Shown in pieces: positions 8,952-18,948 of a stretch of DNA of 64,000 nt (positions are counted from its first letter, which is position 1; each line of letters opens with the position of its first letter). A model generated the notes under the pieces. It saw only the letters and a list, made by a program, of their open reading frames with translations. It searched no databases and was not told where the DNA came from. The DNA is from Planctomycetales bacterium. GTDB taxonomy: Bacteria; Planctomycetota; Planctomycetia; Planctomycetales; Planctomycetaceae. A program made the position numbers and the translations under genes. The stretch lies in assembly GCA_028285345.1 (NCBI GenBank), contig JANQPT010000055.1, positions 1-64,000 on the forward strand, read 5' to 3'.

Positions 8952-11900
8952 ATGGGTATTACGACCTTGTTGGAGCCGAAATTTCGGGGCGATATTCGGT
9001 TTCGCGGCGCCGCTTATATCAAAGCTGAGCGTGTGACGATTACGCATGTCACGACGGAACGCGTTTCGGCCGTCGTCAATGACGGAGTGGGCTACGAGAC
9101 GCTCTTGGACCGCGGCGACGGCGAGTTGCAGATGTATTGCACCTGCCAGAACGGCGAAAAGTCGAAGCGGCACTGCAAGCACCTCTGGGCCACGCTGCTG
9201 GCGGTCGACGCGGAAGGGTTGATCGCAGGGACGGTCACCCCGGGCAATATTCCCCCCTTCGCCGCAGACCCGGTCCCCTCGCTCAGCTTCGATGCGGAAT
9301 GGGACGAGGACTGGGACGACGAAGGCGCTTTTGGCCAGACTTCGCGCAAAACGAAGGCGACCGCCGTTGAGGTCGAGCCGCAACTGCCGCCGTGGGCGCT
9401 CAAACTGCAACAAGTGAGCGACGCCATGCAGGCCGGCACCACGCTGCCGGGCGTCTCACCCAAAGAACGCGAAATCTTCTACGAAATCGACGTCGCCGCC
9501 AGCGAAGAAGCAAGCCAACTCGTGATTCAGACGTCGCAGCGCGAGCGCCGCACCAACGGCCAATGGGGCAAGATGAAGCCGCTCAAGTTGCGGACGGGCC
9601 AATTGGACGACCTCGATGACGAGGAAGACCGCAAGATTCTCTCCTACTTGGCAGGCAGCACCGTTGATCGCGGAAACTGGCACGCGCAACAAACCGAGAT
9701 CCAGTCCACGGCGTTTCGGTATCGGTTGCCCTATGAATTGTGCGGTTTGGTATTGCCGATGATCTGCACCAGCGGCCGCGGCCGGTTCCTCAATAGCTCC
9801 GAAAAGGATTCGCCTCCTCTGGAGTGGGACGAAGGATCCGCCTGGGAGTTGTGCTTAAGCGTCGAATATGACGAGGAATCGTCAGAATACCGCGTGTTCG
9901 GGTCGTTTGAGCGGGACGGCGAATCAATTCACGCCCGCAATCCCAAGCTGGTGATCCCCGGCGGGTACCTGTTTACGGAATCGCGAATCAGCACGTTTCG
10001 CGACTACGGCGTTTACGAGTGGGTCGGCGTGCTCCGCGGTGCGGAACCCATCTCCGTCCCCGCCGGCGAGGAACATCAACTGGTCGACCGGCTGTTTGAC
10101 ATGCCGCTGTTGCCGCGGCTGATGTTGCCCGAAGACCTGCAATTGGAGGAGGTCCGCTGCACGCCCTCGGCGCGGCTGATTTTACGTTCTCCACGAGGCC
10201 ACAAGTGGCAGTCGCGCAAGCTGCAGGGCGAAGTCCTCTTCGAATACGACAGCACACAAATTCGTGCGACAAGCCCGCAAGGAGCCGTAGTGCAACGCGA
10301 GGAACGGCGGTGCATCCCCCGCGACCGTGCGGCTGAAGAGAGCGCCTGGACGTTATTAAGCGAGAACGGGTTTCGCCGTTTGCTCGACCATCGCCGACGC
10401 AACGCCGATGTCGAAATCGACGCCCGTCACTTGGGTCCGGGTGTCCGCACCCTGGTCCATGAAGGGTGGATTGTCGAAGCGGACGGTAGCCGCGTGCACC
10501 AGCCCGCCTCGCTCAACTTTCAAATCAAGTCCGGCATCGACTGGTTCGAATTGCATGCCGACGTCGACTTTGACGGTCGCGGCGTGGAATTTCCCGACTT
10601 GCTGTCGGCCCTCTCGCGGGGAGACAGCACCGTACGCTTGGACGACGGCTCGCTGGGAATCCTGCCTGAAGAGTGGATTTCTCAATACGGATTACTCGCG
10701 GGGCTGGGAACGGCACAAGAAGACCACGTCCGCTTTTCGCAGCACCAAGTCGGGTTGTTGGACGCTCTGTTGTCGTCGCAAGAAGGCGTCGAATTCGACA
10801 GCAAATTCGACGAAATGCGAACGCGATTACGCGAGTTTACGGGCGTCCAAACGTCGAAAGAGCCGGGGGGATTTCGCGGTGAGCTGCGAACCTATCAGCG
10901 CGAGGGTCTTGGTTGGCTGAACTTTCTCAGAGAATTCGCCTTCGGCGGCTGTCTCGCCGATGACATGGGACTCGGTAAGACGATTCAATTCCTGGCGTTG
11001 TTACAGGATCGGAAACGGCAGCGCAACAACAAGGTCATACCTTCCTTAGTCGTCGTCCCCAAATCGCTGATTTTCAACTGGAAAGAAGAATGCGGACGAT
11101 TCACACCTGAATTAAAGGTCTTGGAATATACCGGAATGGACCGCGCGGAACTGCGGTCCAAGTTTGATAAGCACGATTTAGTGTTGACGACCTACGGCAC
11201 ACTCCGCCGCGACATTTTAGAGCTCAAGGAGATGTCATTCGATTACGTGGTGTTGGACGAAGCCCAAGCGATCAAAAACGCAGGCTCACAGGTCGCCAAA
11301 GCCTCGCGCCTCCTCAACGCCAACCATCGCTTGGCGCTCAGCGGAACGCCCATCGAAAACCATCTGGGCGACTTGTGGTCCATCTTCGAGTTCTTAAACC
11401 CGGGGATGCTGGGCCGCGCATCGGTCTTCAAACTGCACGCCACCGACTCTCAAGACACGCATTCGCGGCAAATGCTCTCCCAGGCGCTCAAGCCGTTTAT
11501 TTTGCGGCGAACCAAGAAGGAAGTGGCCAAGGAGCTTCCCGATAAACTGGAACAAACAATTCACTGCGATTTGGGTGGTGAACAGCGCAAGCTGTACGAC
11601 GAACTCCGCGAGCACTACCGCGCGTCGCTGCTGGGCCAGATTTCGCGCGAGGGCTTGGGCAAGACCAAACTGCACGTGCTTGAGGCACTCTTGCGGCTGC
11701 GGCAAGCCGCCTGCCATCCCGCGCTGCTCGATGAAAAGCGGAGCGGCGAATCGAGCGCCAAACTGGACGCGCTCTTCCTGCATCTGGAAGAGCTGCTCGA
11801 TGAGGGGCACAAAGCGCTGGTCTTCTCGCAATTTACGAGCATGCTGTCCATCGTCCGCGAACATCTGGACAACCGCGGCATCGTTTATGAATACCTGGAT

Positions 11901-12260
11901 GGGCAATCCCGCGACCGCCAGAAGTCCGTCGAGCGATTTCAGTCCGACGACCAGTGCCCGTTGTTCTTGATCAGCCTCAAAGCGGGCGGATTCGGCCTGA
12001 ACCTCACTGCGGCGGACTACGTCTTTCTGCTCGATCCCTGGTGGAATCCCGCCGTTGAAGCCCAGGCGATCGACCGGACACACCGCATCGGACAAACGAA
12101 GCAGGTGTTCGCCTATCGTTTGATTTGCCGCGACACGGTGGAAGAAAAGATCGCCGAGCTGCAAAATAAGAAGAAGGACTTGGCCGACGCCATCCTCCAG
12201 GCGGATAATAACCTGATCAAATCGCTGACCGTACAAGATTTGGAGATGCTGCTGTCGTAA
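8952..12260 (+). CDS. SWIM zinc-finger, SNF2-family DEAD-like helicase
   Basis: This large Swi2/Snf2 ATPase (1102 residues from the ATG at 8952) would translocate on double-stranded DNA and remodel protein-DNA complexes. A SWIM zinc finger lies at the N-terminus (CTCQNGEKSKRHCKH, about residues 64-78), followed by a long middle region. The SNF2 core has motif I DDMGLGKT (about 669-676), motif II DEAQ (about 769), LSGTPIENHLGDLWSIFEF, and C-terminal motifs LKAGGFGLNLTAADYVFLL and AIDRTHRIGQ. An in-frame TTG at 8904 is an alternative start, but the ATG at 8952 has GGAGG upstream, although spaced slightly long. The gene has its own promoter and dyad. A DNA repair or transcription-recycling role like RapA is possible but not shown. 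Confidence 0.93.
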   Translation: MGITTLLEPKFRGDIRFRGAAYIKAERVTITHVTTERVSAVVNDGVGYETLLDRGDGELQMYCTCQNGEKSKRHCKHLWATLLAVDAEGLIAGTVTPGNIPPFAADPVPSLSFDAEWDEDWDDEGAFGQTSRKTKATAVEVEPQLPPWALKLQQVSDAMQAGTTLPGVSPKEREIFYEIDVAASEEASQLVIQTSQRERRTNGQWGKMKPLKLRTGQLDDLDDEEDRKILSYLAGSTVDRGNWHAQQTEIQSTAFRYRLPYELCGLVLPMICTSGRGRFLNSSEKDSPPLEWDEGSAWELCLSVEYDEESSEYRVFGSFERDGESIHARNPKLVIPGGYLFTESRISTFRDYGVYEWVGVLRGAEPISVPAGEEHQLVDRLFDMPLLPRLMLPEDLQLEEVRCTPSARLILRSPRGHKWQSRKLQGEVLFEYDSTQIRATSPQGAVVQREERRCIPRDRAAEESAWTLLSENGFRRLLDHRRRNADVEIDARHLGPGVRTLVHEGWIVEADGSRVHQPASLNFQIKSGIDWFELHADVDFDGRGVEFPDLLSALSRGDSTVRLDDGSLGILPEEWISQYGLLAGLGTAQEDHVRFSQHQVGLLDALLSSQEGVEFDSKFDEMRTRLREFTGVQTSKEPGGFRGELRTYQREGLGWLNFLREFAFGGCLADDMGLGKTIQFLALLQDRKRQRNNKVIPSLVVVPKSLIFNWKEECGRFTPELKVLEYTGMDRAELRSKFDKHDLVLTTYGTLRRDILELKEMSFDYVVLDEAQAIKNAGSQVAKASRLLNANHRLALSGTPIENHLGDLWSIFEFLNPGMLGRASVFKLHATDSQDTHSRQMLSQALKPFILRRTKKEVAKELPDKLEQTIHCDLGGEQRKLYDELREHYRASLLGQISREGLGKTKLHVLEALLRLRQAACHPALLDEKRSGESSAKLDALFLHLEELLDEGHKALVFSQFTSMLSIVREHLDNRGIVYEYLDGQSRDRQKSVERFQSDDQCPLFLISLKAGGFGLNLTAADYVFLLDPWWNPAVEAQAIDRTHRIGQTKQVFAYRLICRDTVEEKIAELQNKKKDLADAILQADNNLIKSLTVQDLEMLLS

Positions 12261-12390
12261 CCATCCGGCAGCAGTCGCTTCTCTTGCTGAATCCCACTGG
12301 TCGGCACGCCGGCGAGATGACTCCTGCCCCGTTGGGTCGTTCCCTCCACAACACGAGTTGAAATTTGCAACCGTAAACACCCGCGGAAAA

Positions 12391-13479
12391 ATGGCTGCGC
12401 TGTTTGAACATCCCCAACCTGCCCCGCGACCACCCGTCAGGTACGGCCCGCTTGAGCTCCCCTCCCGGTTTTTGCTTTCACCGCTGGCGGGATTTACGAA
12501 CTTGCCCTTTCGGCGAATCGTCCGCGAACTCGGCGGGGTCGGTTTGGGAACCACCGATCTGGTCAATGCTCGGGGCTTGCTGGCAGGCAACGCCAAGACG
12601 CTCGACCTGATTTCCACCTGCCCCGAGGATACCCCCTTTGCGGTGCAGATTTTCGGAAACGAACCGGATTCAATGTCCGCCGCCGCCCGCTGTTTGGAGG
12701 AACGCGGAGTTGACTCGATCGACATTAACATGGGCTGCCCCGTCGATCGCATTACCAAAGGCGGAGCAGGTTCCGCGATGATGTGTTCGACCGACGCCAC
12801 CGTGGATCTGGTCAAGTCGGTGGTGGAGGCAGTAGAGATTCCCGTAACGGTCAAGATGCGGCTCGGCTGGGACGCGTCCAGTATTACAGCGCCGGAATTC
12901 GCGCGGGCCTTTGAGCAAGTCGGCGTCGTCGCCGTCGCCATCCATGGACGAACGCGGGCACAAGGGTTCAGCGGAGCCGTCAGCCGCGCAGGAATCCGTC
13001 AAGTTGTCGAGGCGGTCCGCTCGATTCCTGTCGTCGGCAATGGCGACATCCGCAACATTCCCGATGCCGCAAGGATGTTTGATGAGACCGGCTGCAACGC
13101 CATCTCCGTCGGGCGCGGCGCGCTTGCCAATCCCTGGATCTTCCGGCAACTCACCGAGTGGGAACAAACAGGCACGTACGGTCCGGCCGGGACCTTTCAG
13201 GACCGTCTCGAGCTCATGCGAAAGCAATTCGGCTATCTGGCAACACAGCGCGGCACCGAGCGGGCGATTCCCGCGTTTCGCAAGATGGGACACTGGTATC
13301 TCAAAGCCATGCACGTCCGCGCCGCGTTGCGAAACGACTTCCAACAGGCAAAAACCGAAGCACAGGTCAGCGCCGTGTTAGCACGGATCCAAGAGGCCGG
13401 TCCGACCGTCGGTTCCAAAACAGGCGAACTGCCCGACTTTCGCATTCCCGTCCCCAGCGGGCCGATCGCTCATTGGTAA
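12391..13479 (+). CDS. dus: tRNA-dihydrouridine synthase (DusB/NifR3 type)
   Basis: This FMN enzyme reduces uridines in the D-loop of tRNA to dihydrouridine. The N-terminal motif LLSPLAGFTNLPFRRIV leads the TIM barrel. The active-site segment is DINMGCPVDRITKGGAGSAM, with the catalytic cysteine in GCP at about residue 116. The FMN phosphate site is in VVGNGDIRN and GCNAISVGRGALANPWIF. The start is the ATG at 12391 (362 residues); an in-frame TTG at 12358 is possible but has no good ribosome-binding site. It lies 130 bases after the helicase gene in the same direction. The assignment to DusB rather than DusA/C rests on overall motif style. Confidence 0.92.
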   Translation: MAALFEHPQPAPRPPVRYGPLELPSRFLLSPLAGFTNLPFRRIVRELGGVGLGTTDLVNARGLLAGNAKTLDLISTCPEDTPFAVQIFGNEPDSMSAAARCLEERGVDSIDINMGCPVDRITKGGAGSAMMCSTDATVDLVKSVVEAVEIPVTVKMRLGWDASSITAPEFARAFEQVGVVAVAIHGRTRAQGFSGAVSRAGIRQVVEAVRSIPVVGNGDIRNIPDAARMFDETGCNAISVGRGALANPWIFRQLTEWEQTGTYGPAGTFQDRLELMRKQFGYLATQRGTERAIPAFRKMGHWYLKAMHVRAALRNDFQQAKTEAQVSAVLARIQEAGPTVGSKTGELPDFRIPVPSGPIAHW

Positions 13480-13496
13480 CCGCGGATCAGCCAACA

Positions 13497-14798
13497 TCAG
13501 CCCTCTTCGACCGATTCTGCCATTTCGGCCGCCCCGGCGGCGTCGACTTCAATCCGCACGCGCACAATCTTGCGCTTGTCGGCGTCCTGAATCGTAAACC
13601 GCGTTCGCTCCCAATGAAACGTCTCGCCGATGCTCGGAATTCGCCCCAAGACCGAAAACGCAAAGCCCCCGATCGTGTCATAATCCTGGTCGTCGGGCAG
13701 TTCCAGTTTCAGCCGCTCGTTAACGTCATCGACATGCACGCGGGCATCGACGTCGATCACGCCGGTTGAAATCGTACGAAACTGATCGGTCTCGGCGTCG
13801 TCGAATTCATCGACGATTTCGCCGACGATCTCTTCGAGGATGTCTTCCATGGTGGCCAGTCCCGCCACTCCGCCGTACTCGTCGAGCACAATCGCCAGAT
13901 GCACGTGCTGCGTTTTCATCATCTGCAGCAGAGTGTCGATGCCTGTCGTTTCGGGAACATAAAACGGCTCGCGCACGATCTCCCGCAAAGTCGCCGACGA
14001 GCTGCCGTCGCTGCTCAGATAGTTCAGCAAATCCTTGGCATACAGAATGCCAATAATATCGTCGGTGCTTTCCCCAATCACCGGCACGCGGGAATGCCGA
14101 GCATCCAGCAGAATCTTCCGCGCCTCCTGCAAAGTCAAGTCGGCATGCACGCACGTCATATCAGTGCGGGGCACCATGATCTCAGCGACGTCCGCCTCCT
14201 GAAGTTCCATCACGCGATGGATCATCGTGCGGGCTTCTTGCTCCAAAACCCCTTCACGCTCCCCTTCGTCGACGACGGTCAAGATTTCCTCAGTAATCGT
14301 GGCCGCATCGCCGTTGTCAGGCTCCTGCCGGCCGGAGAGCCGGTGCATGATCGTATCACCCCATCCGCACAGCCACAGTACCGGCTTCAACGCGACCATC
14401 AGTCCGCTGGTGATCGTCCACGAGACATAGATCAGCGGCTCGCCCGCAACGCGTGACACCGACCAGGGAAGTACGATCGCCAGCGCAGCCAGAATCGAAG
14501 CACCAATAACCGCTGGACCGACGGTCTCAAGCGTCCAAGCGGACAAATCCAGCAACGGAATTTGCAGCCAGCGGGCACCCAGCAACACGGAAACGACAAA
14601 GCTCAGCAAGAACACGATTTCCCATGCCAGGATCGCATGTTCGTAGTGCCGCAAGATCGTGCCGAACCGCGATTCGCGCTTTCTATGTCGGCAGATTTCT
14701 TCCAGACGCCTCCGCGAAAAATCGCGTAAGCTGTACGCCTGCAGCGCGCTGAAAAACATAATCAGCGTCGCGATAACAGTCATCCACAGCAACATCAT
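13497..14798 (-). CDS. CNNM/CBS-domain transporter-like protein (HlyC/CorC family)
   Basis: This 433-residue membrane protein has the architecture of the hemolysin C/CorC/CNNM family: an N-terminal DUF21 (CNNM) domain with several hydrophobic helices (the first is MMLLWMTVIATLIMFFSAL), a tandem CBS pair with MVPRTDMTCVHADLTLQEA and HVHLAIVLDEYGGVAGLAT, and a C-terminal CorC_HlyC domain (YDTIGGFAFSVLGRIP). Members are linked to magnesium or cobalt efflux. It is the last gene of the leftward phoH, pgpH-like, ybeY, hlyC group, an order widespread in bacteria, and is separated from ybeY by about 65 bases. The start is the first of two adjacent ATG codons. Confidence 0.9.
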   Translation of the reverse strand: MMLLWMTVIATLIMFFSALQAYSLRDFSRRRLEEICRHRKRESRFGTILRHYEHAILAWEIVFLLSFVVSVLLGARWLQIPLLDLSAWTLETVGPAVIGASILAALAIVLPWSVSRVAGEPLIYVSWTITSGLMVALKPVLWLCGWGDTIMHRLSGRQEPDNGDAATITEEILTVVDEGEREGVLEQEARTMIHRVMELQEADVAEIMVPRTDMTCVHADLTLQEARKILLDARHSRVPVIGESTDDIIGILYAKDLLNYLSSDGSSSATLREIVREPFYVPETTGIDTLLQMMKTQHVHLAIVLDEYGGVAGLATMEDILEEIVGEIVDEFDDAETDQFRTISTGVIDVDARVHVDDVNERLKLELPDDQDYDTIGGFAFSVLGRIPSIGETFHWERTRFTIQDADKRKIVRVRIEVDAAGAAEMAESVEEG

Positions 14799-14862
14799 GC
14801 CGTCTCGAATTTACCCCGGAAAACGATTTGCGAATCGAAAACCCACTCGAAACCACTCCGCA

Positions 14863-15366
14863 TCAGGCCGTGTTCTTCCCCGGCATCTCACGGCCCTGGG
14901 GCGTCATTCCCCAAGTCTCCATCACTGCTCGCTCTCTGTCGTACATCTCCGCCCGGTCCTCCGCGGTTGCGTCATCGTATCCACACAAATGCAGCACGCC
15001 GTGAACGAGATAAAACACCAATTCGCTCTGCGGCCGCCAGCCGAATTCTCCCGCCCGCTCCCGCGCCATCTCCGCGCTGATGATCACTTCTCCGCTCAGC
15101 CGCCTGACGCCGCCGGCGCGTTCGTCATTCTCGGAGTCGAGCAGAAAACTCAGCACGTCTGTCTCATAGTCGTGGTCGAGGTATTGCCGATTCAAGGCGC
15201 GCATCTCAGCGTGGTCGATCACGGCGACACTAATCTCGGCCTGCCGAACCTGTTCCAATTGCAGCGTCCGCTCAGCAGCCTCGCGCAGGAACTCGACGTC
15301 CACAGCCATCGACTGCTGTGAGTCCGCAATTTCGATCTGATAGGAAGATGTGTTGATCGTCGGCAA
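14863..15366 (-). CDS. ybeY: Endoribonuclease YbeY
   Basis: YbeY is a metal-dependent RNase involved in 16S rRNA 3'-end maturation and ribosome quality control. The product (167 residues) has the fold-defining segments YLDHDYETDVLSFLLD and the metal-site segment VHGVLHLCGYDD. The usual motif is HGxLHLxGYDH, so the third metal-ligand histidine is aspartate here. The TTG start at 15366 abuts the stop codon of the pgpH-like gene with no spacer. A later ATG (15309) would delete the first beta-strand, so the upstream start is preferred. Its place between pgpH and hlyC is the classic arrangement. Confidence 0.9.
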   Translation of the reverse strand: MPTINTSSYQIEIADSQQSMAVDVEFLREAAERTLQLEQVRQAEISVAVIDHAEMRALNRQYLDHDYETDVLSFLLDSENDERAGGVRRLSGEVIISAEMARERAGEFGWRPQSELVFYLVHGVLHLCGYDDATAEDRAEMYDRERAVMETWGMTPQGREMPGKNTA

Positions 15367-17679
15367 CTACGCGGTCTTCTGATCGGGGTATTTGATACGG
15401 CCGTGATAGATCGCCGTGAGGGATTTCACCAGCGACTCCTCGACCTGATGAATCTCGCTGAGAGTCAGCCCGCATTCCTCAAACTGTCCGTCAAGCAAGC
15501 GCTTCATAATAATCTCATGCACCAGACTTTCAATCCGCGCCGGCGTCGGCTCACTCAGAGTGCGGCTGGCGCTTTCCACCGCGTCGGCCAGCATCATCAC
15601 GCCCAGTTCCCGCGATTGCGGTTTGGGTCCCGGATAGCGGAATGACGACTCCTCGGCGTCGGTCTTGTGATCCGGTTTTGACCCTGCCTGCTTGGTCGCC
15701 TCGCGATAAAAATACTCCACCAATGTCGTGCCGTGATGCTGCTCGATGAAGTCTATCAGCGACTTGGGCAGATTGTGTTGCCGTGCTAAATCGACGCCGT
15801 CTTTCACGTGGCCGATAATGATCAAGGTACTCATCGCCGGGGCCAAGTGCTCGTGCCGCGATTCGGCGCCCTGCATCATGTTCTCGATGAAATACTGCGG
15901 CTTGAGCATCTTGCCCACATCGTGGAAATACGCCCCCACACGAACCAACCGGCCGTTGGCGCCGATACTGTCGGCCGCGTTCTCGCCGATGGTCGCCACG
16001 GCGATCGAATGGTTGTAGGTTCCCGGCGCCCGGCGGACCAATTCTTGCAACAGCGGATGCGAAATATCACTCAGCTCCAACAAGCTGATATTCGTCACGA
16101 TTCCAAACGCCGATTCGATGAACGGCAGACTGCCCGCCACCAGGAATCCGGCAACCAGACACCACGCCATCCCACGTATTCCATCCCACCAAAACGCCGC
16201 GTCCCACCAGGGGCTCGTCACCAATTGGCTGCCCAAGATCCCGCAGCCGACCGACACGGCAAGATACGTGATGCCCGCCCAAAATCCCACGATGATTAAC
16301 GTGGAGCGGGAATCGACGCTCGGCAGCCGAATGACGGAAACCGCGCACACGCTGAGAAACACTACAAATTGATCAATCCCCGCACCGGTGGAGAGTGTAA
16401 TCAACAATCCCAAGGAAAACGCCGTCAGAATCGCCAAAACTTGGTTATACGCGATGGCCAAGATCATGACCGTCGCCAGCAACGGCACAACCTGCATTCG
16501 CCAGGGATCAAACGACAGAAACCGCGACGCAGCCGTCGTGCCCACAACCAACGTCAGAAACACCGCCAACCGCCCCAGGCTCTGCACCAGCTTCTGCTCG
16601 TTGTTGACCAGGTAGTAGCCATTGAGCGCTCCCAGCACCAGGATCATGACCGTCACCGTCAACACGCGGACCGCTCGATCGTGCCAGGTTAACTGCCGAT
16701 CCAACGCCGCATATTCCGATCTCAGCAGGCTCAACCGTTCTTGGTCGATCAGTTCACCCGGTTGAATCAGTTCATCTCCCTCGTTGTAGGGATCGAGCAC
16801 CTCTGGAGTCTCTTCGCGGCGGAGCCTCTTCGCTTCGCGGGTCAACTCGGCGTCGTAACTGACGAGTCGTAACGAATTCGGCGGCCGGCTTTTAATCCAG
16901 TAGTCCCACGTCTCCCGCATCGGAACCAGCGCCGGAAAATGCGTCCACTTGCTTCCCAGGATTCCGTCCGACGCGAGCACCGCCCCCAATTCGATTGCGG
17001 CGACGGGAACCTCATCTTCGACGCCGTTGGGAAACAGGATCGTGATCCGGTCGCTCGGCCCCGCGACGTCATCAGGCAAATTGCCCACCAGCAAGCCGGT
17101 CTCCGCCAGCGGCATCAAAAACTCTTCAAACTCGCTGATCAGCAAACCAAGGCTCTCCGCGGTCGGCACCGCGTTTTTCAATCGCTGAAAACGCTCGGCA
17201 AGCAGTTTCTGTTGTTCGGCCAGGTCCGCCGCAGACAAGTTGTCGGGGAGCACCAACTGAAAGGCGGAGCGGATTTCCGCAGGGATTTCATCGAGCGTGG
17301 CCGAATCAGATATCACGCGAAGCTGGGCCCGCAGCTGGCTGGGTAGCTCCTTGAGCGGACGGGGATCGCAGACAAACACGAACGGAACGTCTTGTGCCGC
17401 CTCCTCCTTGGCCCGGCGTGTCGCTGAAGGATTGACGCGCGTAAATTCCGTCTGCGCAATCACGCCTTCGGGCACCCGCTCTCCCAAGCGATAGGGAAAC
17501 GGACTCTCCCACCCCTGAACGGCGATCACCATCGCCGCGAGCGCCGCAGTGCAAAGCAGCAGCCTCACCAACACGTTACGGTCGGTGGCCATCCGCAAGC
17601 GTTCCTGCCATCGAGAGGCTGAGGACCGCAATTCGGCCGATTTGTGCGTTCGCGCGCGTTTGTTTCCGAAGAGAAACAT
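15367..17679 (-). CDS. 7TM-HD (HDIG) membrane phosphohydrolase, PgpH-like
   Basis: This 770-residue protein matches the PgpH/YqfF family: one N-terminal helix, a large extracytoplasmic 7TM-HD domain, seven hydrophobic helices in the middle and a cytoplasmic HD domain. The HD domain shows TYNHSIAVATIGENAADSIG, AYFHDVGKML (about residue 585) and IEQHHGTTLVEYFY. Characterised members (Listeria PgpH) hydrolyse c-di-AMP. I see no diadenylate cyclase in the window, so the nucleotide here is inferred. Its stop codon touches the ybeY start, and phoH lies 72 bases upstream on the same strand. Confidence 0.9.
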   Translation of the reverse strand: MFLFGNKRARTHKSAELRSSASRWQERLRMATDRNVLVRLLLCTAALAAMVIAVQGWESPFPYRLGERVPEGVIAQTEFTRVNPSATRRAKEEAAQDVPFVFVCDPRPLKELPSQLRAQLRVISDSATLDEIPAEIRSAFQLVLPDNLSAADLAEQQKLLAERFQRLKNAVPTAESLGLLISEFEEFLMPLAETGLLVGNLPDDVAGPSDRITILFPNGVEDEVPVAAIELGAVLASDGILGSKWTHFPALVPMRETWDYWIKSRPPNSLRLVSYDAELTREAKRLRREETPEVLDPYNEGDELIQPGELIDQERLSLLRSEYAALDRQLTWHDRAVRVLTVTVMILVLGALNGYYLVNNEQKLVQSLGRLAVFLTLVVGTTAASRFLSFDPWRMQVVPLLATVMILAIAYNQVLAILTAFSLGLLITLSTGAGIDQFVVFLSVCAVSVIRLPSVDSRSTLIIVGFWAGITYLAVSVGCGILGSQLVTSPWWDAAFWWDGIRGMAWCLVAGFLVAGSLPFIESAFGIVTNISLLELSDISHPLLQELVRRAPGTYNHSIAVATIGENAADSIGANGRLVRVGAYFHDVGKMLKPQYFIENMMQGAESRHEHLAPAMSTLIIIGHVKDGVDLARQHNLPKSLIDFIEQHHGTTLVEYFYREATKQAGSKPDHKTDAEESSFRYPGPKPQSRELGVMMLADAVESASRTLSEPTPARIESLVHEIIMKRLLDGQFEECGLTLSEIHQVEESLVKSLTAIYHGRIKYPDQKTA

Positions 17680-17751
17680 CGTCAGTCTCGCTCTGTCGCT
17701 GTTCTCTCGAAAACTGGGCCCGCTACCCCGGAACTTGGAGGTTCCTCGGTC

Positions 17752-18705
17752 TCAGCGTCGCTTGCGCGATCGCTGATGCTGTGTATCGTCATCGTACGCC
17801 TTTACAATCTTTCGAACCAGTGGATGCCGCACAATATCCTGTCCCGTCAGCCGTACTGCCTTGACGCCGTCGATATGCGACAGCCGCCCGATCGCATCCG
17901 ACATGCCGCTGCGGATGTGGTCGGGAAGATCCGTCTGCGTGGTGTCGCCCGTAACAACAATCTTCGAATCGATCCCCATCCGCGTCAGAAACATCTTCAT
18001 CTGCGTGGCGGTTGTATTCTGTCCTTCATCTAAAATGATGAACGTGTGGTTCAATGTCCGTCCCCGCATAAACGCCAGCGGAACGATTTCGATCACGTCC
18101 TTCTCTAAGTACCGCGTGACTTGCTCAAAGTCCAAAATGTCATTCAGCGCGTCCAACAGCGGCCGCAAGTACGGATTGACTTTCGCCAGCATGTCCCCCG
18201 GCAAAAACCCCAGACGCTCACCCGCTTCCACCGCAGGACGGACCAGCACGATCTTGCGTACCAAGTCTTGGCGGAGAGCATTGACGGCCATCGCTACGGC
18301 CAAATAGGTCTTCCCACACCCCGCCGGACCGGTGCAGAAGACAACGTCATGCTCTCGGATCGCCGCAATATAGTCTGCCTGCCCCTTCGTCCGTGGAACC
18401 ACACGACGCGTCTTTTCCAGCAGGTCGATTTCTTCGGCCGTCGATTCCGCGTCAGGTTCGCCGAGCACAGAGGAGACGTCCGATTCGTCGAGATGCCCCT
18501 TGGTTTCGATGATCTCGCGCAGTTCACTAAACGCGGCCAATCCCTGACGGATCTGCTCCTCGCTGCCTTGCAGATGAATCTCGTCGCCGTGGAGCGTCAC
18601 CTCCACTCCGATCGATTCCCGCACTCGCCGCAGGTGTTGGTCACGTGCTCCGAAGAGAACCAAGATCTGGCTGGGATCGAGAAACGAAATGGTCGTTTCG
18701 GTCAT
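17752..18705 (-). CDS. phoH: PhoH-family ATPase (PhoH/YbeZ)
   Basis: This cytoplasmic P-loop ATPase of 317 residues has an N-terminal KH-like segment (LVLFGARDQHLRRVRESIGV), Walker A GPAGCGKT (about residue 125), IVLVRPAVEAGERLGFLPG, Walker B with FIILDEGQNTTATQMKMFL, and TGDTTQTDLP. YbeZ-type PhoH proteins work with YbeY in RNA processing, and the two genes lie in the same leftward cluster here. The C-terminus is rich in basic residues (QHQRSRKRR). The ATG at 18705 is the first gene start of the cluster; its promoter should lie in 18706-18948. Confidence 0.93.
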   Translation of the reverse strand: MTETTISFLDPSQILVLFGARDQHLRRVRESIGVEVTLHGDEIHLQGSEEQIRQGLAAFSELREIIETKGHLDESDVSSVLGEPDAESTAEEIDLLEKTRRVVPRTKGQADYIAAIREHDVVFCTGPAGCGKTYLAVAMAVNALRQDLVRKIVLVRPAVEAGERLGFLPGDMLAKVNPYLRPLLDALNDILDFEQVTRYLEKDVIEIVPLAFMRGRTLNHTFIILDEGQNTTATQMKMFLTRMGIDSKIVVTGDTTQTDLPDHIRSGMSDAIGRLSHIDGVKAVRLTGQDIVRHPLVRKIVKAYDDDTQHQRSRKRR

Positions 18706-18948
18706 ACTTTCCTACCAAGGGCTTTACACGTCCTTCGCGTCGGCGCGCGAACTCTCTACTATTTTACTTCGAGTTCCGCCCGCCTGAAAGCGACTAATTC
18801 GAGCGGCCGTCAAAATGCGCGCCGTCCACAAAACCCGTCGAGCAAGTTTCATGCGCGCAACTTAAAACAGCAAATTGAGTTGCGCCAACCATGTAGACAG
18901 TGTCAATCCAAAAAAGTTCGGATTTCCCCAGCGGTTCCCGAGATCCCG

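Noticed and set aside
11394-12941. Long leftward frame of about 515 codons opposite the helicase and dus genes
   Set aside because: It lies fully antisense to two secure genes in a G+C-rich genome, has no recognisable motifs and no start signal; it is a codon-bias shadow.
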